Source of the DNA: Clavaria fumosa
Taxonomy: Eukaryota > Basidiomycota > Agaricomycetes > Agaricales > Clavariaceae
Length of the DNA: 64,000 bases
NCBI GenBank assembly: GCA_951802425.1
Contig: OX637795.1
Coordinates: forward strand, 1,860,001 to 1,924,000
Direction: 5' to 3'
Below are positions 7,685 to 17,948 of this stretch, one piece after another (the first letter of the stretch is position 1; each line of letters opens with the position of its first letter). The notes under the pieces are model-generated. The model was not told the origin of the DNA, searched no databases, and was given only the letters and a program-made list of their open reading frames with translations. The translations under genes were made by a program, and so were the position numbers.

Positions 7685-10600
7685 GTCCGAACTGGAGTCT
7701 CAGGAGTAGATATCCCAGCCCCCCTCCCGTCCCTGTACCCGCAGCTAGTATCCCAAAATACACTATCTTGCAGCGGAGACACACCCGGATTGGGGCTGAG
7801 GTGAAGGACAAAGCAGAAACGGAAACCGCTAAAAGTGAAATACCGAAAAGAGAAAAGGGGACTAGCAGCCAAGTGGAGCCAACAAAGCACCTTGCAGAGG
7901 TGCTGAAGGACACCCTATTGCGTATGCCCCGAGAGCTCTCCATCCAGGTGCACCTGGAGGCTCTCAGCACTGGCAAAGGGGCAACTACGAAAGCCCTTGT
8001 CGACTCAGGCTGCACCAACTGCTTTATGGACTTGGAGTGGGCGAAAAAAGTGGGATTGGAACCATCTCCCTTGCTGAATCCAATCACCATGTATAATGTG
8101 GATGGAACACAGAACAGAGATGGTAAGATCCGGTATGGGATGGAGCTGCTTGTGACGGTTGGCGACCACCAGGAGCGGATCCACTTCCTGCTAGGGAAGA
8201 CTCAGTCCCACACGGCGATCCTTGGGCATGACTGGCTAAAGCGTCATAATCCAGAGATTGACTGGGTGAAAGCTGAAGTAAGGCTCACCCGCTGCCCCAA
8301 CTCCTGTGCCTCCTCCCCACACAGCCACCGGTCCCCTGTTCGACCCTCAGGTCCACCAAAAGCGAGTACCCTAGCCTCGGCCAGTATCCCGGACACCCGT
8401 TTTCCCAACACTGGCCCTACCCCTGATTGGCCCAGCCGCTACCCTTTGGTTTTTAGTGAAGCAAAGTGGGATGAGCTCCCCCGCTCCCGCCCTGACTTTG
8501 ATATCAAAATCGAGTTTAAAACAGACCCTGGACACCTCTCCTCTAAGCTATACTCTCTGACGCGAGAAGAGATGGTGGAAATGAATCGCTGGGTGGATGA
8601 GCAGCTAGCTTCTGGACGAATCCGACCTTCGAAGTCCCCGTACGCAAGCCCCTTCTTCTTCAAACGTGAGAAGGACAAGCTGCGGCCGATTATCGATTAC
8701 TCTAGGCTGAACTCGTATCTAATCAAAGACAAGTACCCCCTCCCCCTCATACGAGACACTGTGGATGTGTTAAAGGGGGCGACCATCTATTCCAAGATTG
8801 ATGCGAAGGGAGGTTTCCCATCGATGCAGGTCTGGCCAGAACATCAGCACCGCTGTGCTTTCCTAACGCCCCGTGGACTCTTCGAACCGGCAGTTATGTG
8901 GTTTGGGCTGCAGAATGCGCCTGCAACCTTCCAGCGCTTCATGAACCATGTGTTGAGAGAAGAGATTGCAGGGGGGCATGTCCGAGCCTATGTCGATGAT
9001 GTTATAGTGCTTGCAGAGGATTTGGCTACACATCGGTATTGGATGGATCGGGTCTTGAAGAAGTTTGGGGAGAATGGCCTGTGTCTCAGACTCAGCAAGT
9101 GCGAGTTCGAGAAGAGTGAGGTTTTCTTCCTGGGGATGAAGATCTCCCACAACCGTCTAGAGCATGACCCAGCTAAAGGCGCGGCGATCCGTAACTGGCC
9201 CAGACCGAAAAATGTGAAAGAGGTACAAAGATTCAACGGGATGCTGAACTACCTCCGCTGGCACATCCCAAATCTCTCTGCCCGGGCAAAACCACTCTTC
9301 CGGCTGACAGGGAAAGTCCCGTGGAGATGGGAGGAGGAGGAAGCAGCCTTCCAAGATCTCCGCCTGGCACTAGTATCAGCCCCGGTCTTGGCTCTACCAC
9401 AAGACAAAGGGAGATGGAAGGTAGAAACAGATGCGAGCAACTTGGCGACTGGAGGAGTTCTCTCACAGCAGCAGGTGGATGGGACTTGGAGAGTTGTAGA
9501 CTACATCTCCAAAGCCCTCACTGCAGCTGAGAAGAATTACAATGTGTACGACAAGGAGTTCCTGGCTGTAATCCGGGCACTACGCGAGTGGCGGGCTTAC
9601 CTGATTGGGGTGGAAGAGACTATCGAAATCTGGACGGACCATGCTAACCTCCAGTACTTCCGGAAGCCCCAGAAGTTGAAACCGAGGCAGGTCCGTTGGG
9701 TTGGAGAGCTCCAGTGCTTTGACTTCGAGATCAAGTACCGTACTGGGAAGTCAAACACGAAAGCGGATGCACTCTCACAGAGGCCAGACTATGGAGAGAT
9801 GGTGGAGGAGGATGCACCAGTACAGGTCTTCCCAGAGGCTGAGACCCGCACATCGTTCACATCGGAGATGGAGACGCTACTCCAGAAAAACAGTGCGGTA
9901 TATGTGCAGAAGCCGGAGGAGCTTGATGATGAGTGGACAAGAGATCGGATGGGACTCTGGCGGAAGGCAGAAATCACTTGGGTGCCCCCAGAAGCACGTG
10001 AGGCAGTGCTCACCTTTGAGCATGACCTCCCCATCGCAGGACACCCTGGTCCACGGAAACTGAGGGCGGCTCTGCTGAGGTCCTATTGGTGGGTGGGCAT
10101 GGTGAAGGATTCCAATCGGTATGCAGGTGGATGTGAGACATGCCAACGAATCAAGCCTGATCGTACCAGGCGCGCCGCTCCACTCCATCCGCACCCTGTC
10201 CCTGAGAGCCCCTGGGCAGTCATCTCTTGGGACATTGTTGGACCTTTCCCCCTCTCACGTGGTCACAATGCGATCCTTGTCATTGTCAACAAGTTTACAA
10301 AACGAACTCTCATCGAAGCTATTGGCCTTGACCTCACGGGACTTGGTGCTGCTCGGATCCTTCGAGACCGGGTCTTCCGCGACCATGGAGTCCCGCAGAA
10401 AGTTGTGAGTGACCGGGGAACCCAATTTGTGTCCAGATTCATGAGGGAGTTTTATGGGATGATTGGAGTTAAGGCGAACCCGAGCACTGCCTTCCACCCA
10501 CAAACAGATGGACAGACAGAGCGGGTCAATCAGGAGGTTGAAGTGTATCTCCGGGCCTATGTTGACCATCTGCAGGATGATTGGGCAGAGTGGCTATCCA

Positions 10601-11293
10601 CAGCCGAGTTCGTGCTCAATAACCGAGAGCACTCAGCCACTGGATTCACACCTTTCTATCTGGAGTATGGCCGGCACCCTTGGAATGGTGGTATCCGGCC
10701 GCCCTCTGAAGTGAACCCTGCAGCAGACGAGTGGATGGCCAAGCTCACGGAATCCCGAAGAGCAGCCAGGGATGCAATGGGGAAGGCGGCAGATGCGATG
10801 AAGGCTAGCTATGATAAAGGAAAGCGCCCGAGTCGTGAATACTCAAAGGGGGACTTAGTCTGGCTGGATACCCGGAACCTGAAAATGGATCGACCATCCA
10901 AGAAGCTTGACAACAAGCGGGCTGGACCCTTCACCATCGAAGAGAAGGTTGGACCAGCAGCATACCGACTCAAGCTCCCCCGAGCATGGCGCATTCACCG
11001 GGTTTTCAATGAGTTGCTACTCACCCCGTATATTGCTCCCTCTTTCCCTTCCCAGAACTTGCCTCCACCCACCCCCCACGATTGACGATGACCACTTGGA
11101 GTATGAGGTGGAGGAAATTCTTGATGTCAAGAAGGTTGGACGGGGAGTGAAGTATTTGGTGAAGTGGTTAGGATACCCTGCAGAGGAGAACACCTGGGAA
11201 CCTCGTCGCAACCTCACTAAACTGTTGCTCCGGGACTTCTTCCAGCAATACCCTGACAAGGCGAAGTTGGCAGGTCGAGACGCCCAGCCTTAA
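7681..11293 (+). CDS. pol: Element B Pol (protease, RT, RNase H, integrase, chromodomain; one frameshift)
   Basis: The frame lies -1 relative to gag and overlaps its stop (GTGA at 7681-7684). The pol frame is open only from 7654, so expression needs stop-restart, -1 slippage or splicing. Visible domains: aspartic protease LVDSGC (D at residue ~108); RT with YVDDV (~437-441); RNase H (ETDASN, then YDKEFLAVIRALREWR); integrase zinc motif (HDLPIAGH...CETC); and DDE core (SWDIVGP, SDRGTQF, TDGQTERVNQE). The reading frame ends at 11085, but the +1 frame carries a clean chromodomain (YLVKWLGYPAEENTWEP) to 11293. The shift falls in a C-run at about 11070-11080 where the relative in C reads straight through, so it may be a single-base indel or a base-calling error. 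All catalytic residues look intact. Confidence 0.93.
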
Positions 11294-11609
11294 GAGGGGG
11301 GTGATGTCAGGATCGCTTACATAAGCAGGTTGGAAAGGCCAAGAAAGGATCGCAAAAGAGTTGCGGGAAGTTTGCGGACGAGTCACGTGACCCGAACGGG
11401 TGGTGGCTTACATAATGGGAAAATCACGTGACCCGGGCCTGGACGCATCACGTGACGCACGGGGTCCGAGCGTGGGAACGCCGGCAACTCCCGAACCTCT
11501 CGCTATATATACTACGTCGCTTTCTTACTTGTACCCTTTTCCCCTTATGTTAGTATTGTCATCATCGACCTTACGTTAAGTTGTGTGAACCGTGAGACTA
11601 AGTCTGACA
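11291..11609 (+). repeat. Element B polypurine tract and 3' LTR
   Basis: The purine tract AAGAGGGGGG at 11292-11301 lies immediately before the 3' LTR (11305-11609). This is the plus-strand primer position expected for reverse transcription. The LTR is followed by the second CTCAT. Confidence 0.93.
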
Positions 11610-11614
11610 CTCAT

Positions 11615-11897
11615 AGCCTTGCTCTCTGAAGTGGCTGCCGAAGAAGCATTTGAACAAGAAACCTTGGATTTCCTAGCAGGAGAAGAACTCCTCTTTGACA
11701 ACGAAACCGACTACTATAGCGCCTTCGAAGAACTCGAAGACGACACCCACACGTCTGTTGCAGTACAGACTGACAACCTACCCGACTGCTGCTCTTCCGA
11801 AGCACAGACCGACCTTACCTTTGGCAGCTTCCAAGACCGTCTACGAATAAACATCTTCCAGGACCCACCTCGAATTTGGCTCGAAGACCTCGATTGA
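11615..11897 (+). pseudogene. Element A ORF1, 3' part
   Basis: This continues the ORF1 frame after element B. It is acidic (EEAFEQETLDFLAGEE, FEELEDDTHTSVAVQTD) and ends with TGA at 11895-11897, seven bases before the gag ATG. The (T/I)SVA(V/I)QT(D/E) motif also occurs in the N-terminal extension of element C Gag, suggesting that an ORF1-like module is shared between lineages and is fused to gag in C. Confidence 0.5.
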
Positions 11898-11901
11898 ACA
11901 A

Positions 11902-13191
11902 ATGGCTGATGCTGCCCCCGCACCTGCCCCCATTCCTGCAGCGGCACTGATAACACTGAACTTGAAGATCGCCCCCTACTCAGGGGAGCGAGCAGAGTTC
12001 CAAACATTCCTTCGCAGCCTCCACCTGGAGTTTAGGGTGAACGCTGCCAGATACCCCACGGACTTCCTCAAAGTAGTTTTTACCTTGAGCAATATGACTG
12101 AAGGCTACGCCGCCGAATGGGCAAATCAAGCAGCCACAGTTTTGCTAGAAGAAGGAGGAGAACAAGTCATCTGGGCGACTTTTGAAGCGAGAATGAGGGA
12201 GGCTTTCGCTCCCATCGAAGACCAAGCTTTGGCAGTCCAGAAGATCAACATCTTCAGACAAGTACAGATGGACGCCGCACAGTTTTTCCAGAAATTCGAA
12301 ACACTGATGAACCAGGCCGGCTACGATGAAGAAACGCACTGGAATGTGATCCATGCGTTATTGATGAGAGCCCTACACCCTAAGTTGATGGAGAAAGTGC
12401 TCTCTTGCGCTGAACAGCCTGTGGATTACCAGGCCTTTCGGGTGCTCGCGATACGATTAGACCGCCAACACCAGTTGCACACAGCAGTGCAAAGAGAAAT
12501 GCGAGCCCAAACGACACCTGCTCCCCGCCCCGTCTGGAACCAACCCGCGCAACGACTACCCCCTCAGAACCATTTCTGGCGGTTGCCACAGTGGCAACCG
12601 CAAATCGCACACCCAGGACCGAACCAATGGAGTGCACCGCCCGCCCAGCAACCCCAACAAGCGCAATGGCAGCCACGTGCGCCGCAGCAGCAACAACAAC
12701 AACAAGGACCACCGCCTGGACAATGGAACAGGCAGCCCCCACCCAGAACGAGACAAGGTACCCCCATGGACACAAGCCGAGGGACTGGCCCCCGTCGCCC
12801 GCTCATTTGTTACAATTGTGGGCAAGTCGGGCACCCTGCACGGTTGTGCCCAGAGCCACCCCAGCGTCACGCCACACCCAGACAACAAGCGAGACTCAGC
12901 AGTGCATTCGAGATGCACTCGCCCCCCGGGTACTATACACCACCCCCGCTTTCTCCATACCCAGTACCCGCCTATCCGTCATCGCACCCAGCCTCTCTCA
13001 CGTCATTTAACCCCTCTTATGCTTCCTCTATTGCTACCCGGAACGACTTCGAAGAAATGGAGAATACCATCGCACAGTTGCGGGACCAACTGCACATCCA
13101 ACAGAGACCCCAGGCGCCAACCCCTGGGCCCGAAACCACTGAAGCAACCTTGAACGTCGGAGAACAGGATTTTCAGCAAGGATCCGCCTGA
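11902..13191 (+). CDS. gag: Element A Gag
   Basis: 429 residues, uninterrupted. Capsid-type helical region (APYSGERAEFQTFLRSLHLEF, residues ~25-195), a long Gln/Pro-rich linker, and a CCHC knuckle (CYNCGQVGHPARLC, around residue 300). It ends at TGA 13189-13191, overlapping the pol frame by CTGA (ATGA at the same place in F). Distinct from the B/C/D Gag but with the same layout. Confidence 0.9.
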   Translation: MADAAPAPAPIPAAALITLNLKIAPYSGERAEFQTFLRSLHLEFRVNAARYPTDFLKVVFTLSNMTEGYAAEWANQAATVLLEEGGEQVIWATFEARMREAFAPIEDQALAVQKINIFRQVQMDAAQFFQKFETLMNQAGYDEETHWNVIHALLMRALHPKLMEKVLSCAEQPVDYQAFRVLAIRLDRQHQLHTAVQREMRAQTTPAPRPVWNQPAQRLPPQNHFWRLPQWQPQIAHPGPNQWSAPPAQQPQQAQWQPRAPQQQQQQQGPPPGQWNRQPPPRTRQGTPMDTSRGTGPRRPLICYNCGQVGHPARLCPEPPQRHATPRQQARLSSAFEMHSPPGYYTPPPLSPYPVPAYPSSHPASLTSFNPSYASSIATRNDFEEMENTIAQLRDQLHIQQRPQAPTPGPETTEATLNVGEQDFQQGSA

Positions 13192-16100
13192 GTGCTAAGG
13201 CAGGATCCTTATATATTGTCCCTGCTCGTCACCATGTAAAACAGCTCGTGAATAACATGCCACTATTCCCATTGTCGAAAGAGGCTGAGAGGGCTAAGTA
13301 CACCCTCAAGGACCTCACCTCTAAGAAGCTCCCAGGATATAACGATGATGTGCACTGGGATACTGATCCCAGGACCACATATGGGAAAGGAGGAGAATGA
13401 CAACTGGATATACTGGGATTTATAACTACGCTGGACACCAAAGAAACCTACGACATCAAGTTGCTAATTGACTCTGGCTGCACAATGTCTGTTATGGACC
13501 TGGAATGGGCCGTCGGCAGGAAAATAAACCTCATAAGACTCGAAACACCTATAATATTCAAGAATATTGATGGGACCACAAATATCTCTGGGGCCTTCAA
13601 ACATTCGGTAGCCCTACGACTTAACATTGGAGGTCACGTCGAAGTCAAACAGTTCTTATTGGGGCGAGTCACCAGCCACCCGGCGATTCTGGGGCACGAT
13701 TGGCTCCGGTACCATAACCCTAGTATCCGATGGTTTGAAAAGTACATCCGCTTCAACAAGTGCAAAAAGAAAGACTGTCACATTGTGGATTACGGCTATG
13801 GCTTACGAAGCGTGCACGATATGACAAGCGCGCTTGACTGGAAGGCCCTATACCCCCTGGTGTTCGCTGGGAAGACTGGCCAAAAACTACCCAAATCTCT
13901 ACTGGGAGTCGATTACGAAATCAAGTTCAAAAACGACCCCGGTTTCTTGCGCTCGAAAGTCTACCCACTGACCAGCAGGGAAGATGAGGCATTGGAAGCC
14001 TGGCTCAAAGAAAACTTAGAAAATGGGCGGTTAGTGTGGGGAGAGTCAGACTACGTTAGCCCCATCTTCTTCAAGGATGAGGGAGACAAATTACGACCCA
14101 TTATCAACTATAAACGGTTGAACTCATTCTGTGTGAAGGACATATACCCACTACCTAGGATTGACGAAACAGTGGCAAGCCTAAAGAAGGCCAAGGTGTT
14201 CACAAGTGTGGACGTGGAATGGGGCTACTGGAACGTCGCAATGGCTGAATGGGCACAGCACCTCGCCGCAATAATCACCAAATACGGCACGGTATGGCCC
14301 ACCGTCATGCAGTTCGGGTTAATGAATGCCCCTTCGGTCTTCCAGAGGAGAATGAACTACATTCTCCGCACCCTGATAGCCACTGGAAAGGTGTTCGTGT
14401 ACATCGACGACATTCTTGTGGCAACAGAGACGATCGAAGAACACTGATGCCTACTTCACAAGGTGTTCAGGATACTCCAAGAGAATGACCTCTGCATCTG
14501 AGAATCAAAGTGCAAAATAGAACAGCCAGAAGTCACGTTCCTAGGACTGCTAATCTCAGAAGGGAGCATCTGGCATTTGCCCAAGAAATGTAGGGGGATA
14601 GCTGACTGGCCCGTGCCCAAGAACAAGCACGCTCTCCAGCGCAGAATCGGACTATTAAACTACTTCCGAAGATTTATACAGGGATTTGCCACTATCGCCA
14701 AGCCACTCTACAAGTTACTAAGTGACAACACGCCATACGTCTGGACGGACCGGCAAGAACGTGCCTGGAGGCGCCTGATCGACATACTACAAAGTGACGT
14801 AGTGCTGGCAATCCCACAGGACAATGGAAGTAGATGCAAGCAACTATGCGACTGGGGGAGTACTATCCCAGCAACAGCCTGATGGCGTCTGGCGACTGGT
14901 AGACTTTATCTCGAAGACCTTCTCTCTGGCAGAGATGAATTACGCAATGTATGATAAGGAGTTCTTGGCGATCATCTGAGGACTAGAAGAGTGGCGCCAT
15001 TACCTATTAGGCGCCAAGGACCCCTTTGAAATCCACACTGACCATGCAAACCTTCAATATTTTCAGAAAAGCCAGAAGCTCAACCCCAGACAAACACGAT
15101 GGCATTCGAAGCTACAGTGCTTCAACTTCGAAATAAAGTACAAACCAGGGAAGACAAACATGAAAGCGGATGCACTCTCCTGGCGGCCAGACCACTGGGA
15201 GGGAACAGACAAATACGAAAAACCCACAGTACAGGTTTTTCCCGTACACCGCCTTGCCACATTGCTAATCCCTGAACCGACAATCGACCAACTGCTTCTA
15301 GGAGCACATGCAAACACCACACCACCCAAAAAAATACCCTACGAAAAAGGAGTAGACGGACTCTTCAGACACAAAGGAAAGATCTGGGTACCCCAAGACC
15401 TAGTACACAAAGTCCTGATGGAACTACACGACTCCCCGCTCGGAGGGCATCCCGGACCCGAAAAGACCTTGGAGAGTGTTACCCGGCAATTCACATGGCC
15501 AGGGATGAAGGAAGACATAACGGAGTATGTGGCCGGCTGTGAGAAATGCCAAAGAACGAAACCCGACTGGACGAAGCGACGCGCACCCCTACACCCACAT
15601 GCAATACCGCCCTGCCCGTGGCATACCATCACTTGGGACCTTATCGGACCACTCTCAAAATCCGCTACGCATAATGCCATCCTTGTGATATGCGACAAAC
15701 TCACGAAGATGACCCTACTGGAAGCCACGGACACGAAACTTATGGCACTAGGGGCAGCAAAAATCCTGCGGGACCGGGTACTTCGCAGCCATGGAGTACC
15801 CTGCAAGGTGATAAGCGACCGAGGGTCTCAGTTCGTCTCGAACTTCATGGAGGAGTTCTATAAGATCATTGGGATAAAAGGAAACCTGAGTACCGCCTAT
15901 CACCCACAAACCGACGGGCAAACAGAAAGGATGAACCAGGAGATAGAGATATACCTGTGCTCATACGTCGACTTCATGCAAGACGATTGGTCGGACTGGC
16001 TACCCACCGCAGAATTCGCCCTGAACAACCGACAACACTCCGCTACCAAGTACAGCCCTTTCTTCTTAAACTATGGCTTTCACCCTCATATGGGTGACAT

Positions 16101-16710
16101 TAGCCTGCCCAATGTGCTGCATACCCCGGAAGCCTCTGATTTCGCCACAAAATTACAGAAAGCCAGAGAAAATGCCAAAAGGGCCATGGAAAAAGCCACA
16201 CAATACATGAAAACCGCCTATGATAAACATAAAAACACAAAAACACTCGACTATAAAAAGGGAAACTTAGTCTGGTTGGATGCTACTAACCTGAACACAG
16301 AACGACCATCAGAAAAACTCACGGACAGGAGAGTCGGCCCTTTTGTGATAATGGAAAAAGTGGGACTGGCCGCCTACCGACTCAACCTGCCAGCTACATG
16401 GAAAATCCACCTGGTGTTCAATGAAGTATTACTCACACCATATAAAGAAGGAAGGTTCCCTAATCAAACCCCAGACGAGCGCCCACCTCCCGAATTAATC
16501 GACGACCACCTACAGTATGATGTGGAGGAGGTGCTGAAGAGCCGGAAGCACAGGCGCAAACTACAGTACCTGGTAAAATGGGCCGGCTACCCCCATGAAG
16601 ACAACATGTGGGAGCCGAAGGTGAACCTAAAGAAAGCAGCCGAAGCGATCGCGGACTTCCATCGAAAACACCCTGAGGCCTCACATTCTCTCATGGTGTC
16701 TTTCGCCTGA
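13188..16710 (+). pseudogene. pol: Element A Pol with chromodomain, several TGA stops
   Basis: Protease (LIDSGC near 13470), RT (FVYIDDI near 14400), RNase H (EMNYAMYDKEF near 14940), integrase (HPQTDGQTERMNQE near 15905) and a C-terminal chromodomain (YLVKWAGYPHEDNMWEP near 16570). Premature TGA codons occur at 13397, 14445, about 14500 and 14977, and there is a frameshift at about 14830. The segment 15160-16710 (integrase and chromodomain) is continuous. The stops at 14445 and 14977 recur at the same codons in element F. Confidence 0.88.
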
Positions 16711-16798
16711 GTAGTCACACACTCAGGGTCGAACATTTAAAACGACCTCGCCGACCCAACACCCTCCTCCCCTCTCCTTTCAACCTGCACTCTCTGCC

Positions 16799-17566
16799 AT
16801 GCCCCCCGACCGCACACCCACAACCCCACGCTGCGGGACCCCAGGACTGCCCTACTTCGCCCACTGTGCGGCTGGATGGCCTAACCGCCTACCGCGCCCA
16901 CCTCCCGCCGAAACCACTCGCCAATGACCCGCGCTTGACCTGCGGCCCAGGCCTGACCCACTGGGCACACCGCCGAGGCTCCAAGGCCCACCGTCATCCC
17001 CTGGCACAACCCCTCGTATGCGCCACATCTTAGACGCAGTGCGAATCCCCCATGCATGCCGAGTACTGGGACTGGACCCCCCACCGCTTATGACTGACGA
17101 CCCCCCTACGCGGATACCGCAATTTCAACAGGACAGGGAACTTCTGGAGCCCGAAGATGACGTCTGGCTCTGTAGAATGGCTGAACGACTTAGTGTGAGC
17201 TTCAGCTGTGCGATGTGGACCAAACTGCGGGGACTGCAGTACGAACAACAACAACGCGTCCTCCGCGCTTCCCCTGTCCTCATCGAGATATGGGTCAATT
17301 CTCAAAGCACAAGACTACGATTCGAGGTCCCTCTACCGCCCGAACCGATCCTACAAGAGGAGTGGGCCGTGCACCATAGCTGCACAGGCCCCCCCTGGGT
17401 CATACCCATCACTACTGATGTGATGTGCCCGTGGATCATCCCCGCCGATGCCTACGAACACCCCCTCGTGCCAGATACACGTGACACCAGTGTCGACCCC
17501 CCCACCGAACTCGAGCCGCTGACCGAACCACAACCGTGCGAACGTCAAGAGAGTCCGGAGGCCTAG
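16799..17566 (+). pseudogene. Element A ORF3, accessory ORF downstream of pol
   Basis: ATG 16799 opens a Pro-rich segment (PPDRTPTTPRCGTPG) broken by a TGA at 16925. From 17018 to 17566 the frame is continuous, starting MRHILDAVRIPHACR and containing DDVWLCRMAERLS and PWIIPADAYEHPLVPDTR. A clear homologue occupies the same place in F (56847-57546), so this is a conserved element gene of ~255 residues. The position is that of env in some gypsy elements, but I see no signal peptide or membrane segment. Function unknown. Confidence 0.6.
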
Positions 17567-17604
17567 CGGGCCCGTCGAGACGACGGACCACTGGGAGAGG
17601 ATTA

Positions 17605-17948
17605 TGTTACACTTCTTCCACCTCACCTCACCCCTTTCGTACATCACACCCCCTTTTTCACTCTTCACACCATGCGTGCACCCTTCTCCCCTTGCCTGTC
17701 ACATGCCACATGCCCTTCCCCCCTTCTATGCTATCACCATGAGTCATGTCGCGCCTCGCTGCTTACATATGTCGGTTCCCATTTATCATGACTCTTCGTG
17801 ACTCACACCTGTGTACTATATAAGTAGTTGCTCTAGTAACACCTATCCTTAGGTTGTTACTTCCAATCACTTAGCCCTTTGCTCTCATTCGACCGACTCC
17901 TACTTGAGTTCCTCGAATAACTGAGAGTCAACGCAGCATTAGTTGACA
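17605..17948 (+). repeat. Element A 3' LTR
   Basis: 344 bp, about nine differences from the 5' copy, followed by the duplicated GGTTT (17949-17953). A short purine stretch (GGGAGAGGATTA) precedes it. Confidence 0.93.

Larger units (their letters stand above)
5725..11609 (+). mobile_element. Element B: near-intact Ty3/gypsy chromovirus nested in A
   Basis: Two 305-bp LTRs (5725-6029, 11305-11609) start TGTCAGGATC and end GTCTGACA. They differ at only two positions, and the duplication CTCAT flanks both ends (5720-5724, 11610-11614). It contains a ~640-bp leader, an intact gag, and a pol intact except for one frameshift before the chromodomain. It is the youngest-looking insertion in the window. 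Confidence 0.96.
5008..17948 (+). mobile_element. Element A: Ty3/gypsy chromovirus, full length, carrying element B
   Basis: Two 344-bp LTRs (5008-5351, 17605-17948) start TGTTACAC and end GTTGACA. The target duplication GGTTT lies at 5003-5007 and 17949-17953. The LTRs differ at about nine positions. Internal order: self-priming site, ORF1 (split by B), gag, pol with chromodomain, and an extra ORF3. Element B is inserted in ORF1. Pol carries several TGA stops and one frameshift, so A is not autonomous now. Confidence 0.93.

Noticed and set aside
7681..7718. A 38-nt intron that would join gag to pol in B
   Set aside because: GTGAGT...CAG restores frame, but the equivalent in C would be 29 nt, below plausible intron size; kept as an alternative only.
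7257..8090. 277-codon minus-strand frame over B gag/pol
   Set aside because: Shadow of conserved Gag and Pol coding on the plus strand; no motif of its own.
16799..17566. Envelope protein in element A
   Set aside because: The position fits env, but there is no signal peptide, no hydrophobic membrane segment and no glycosylation-rich ectodomain.
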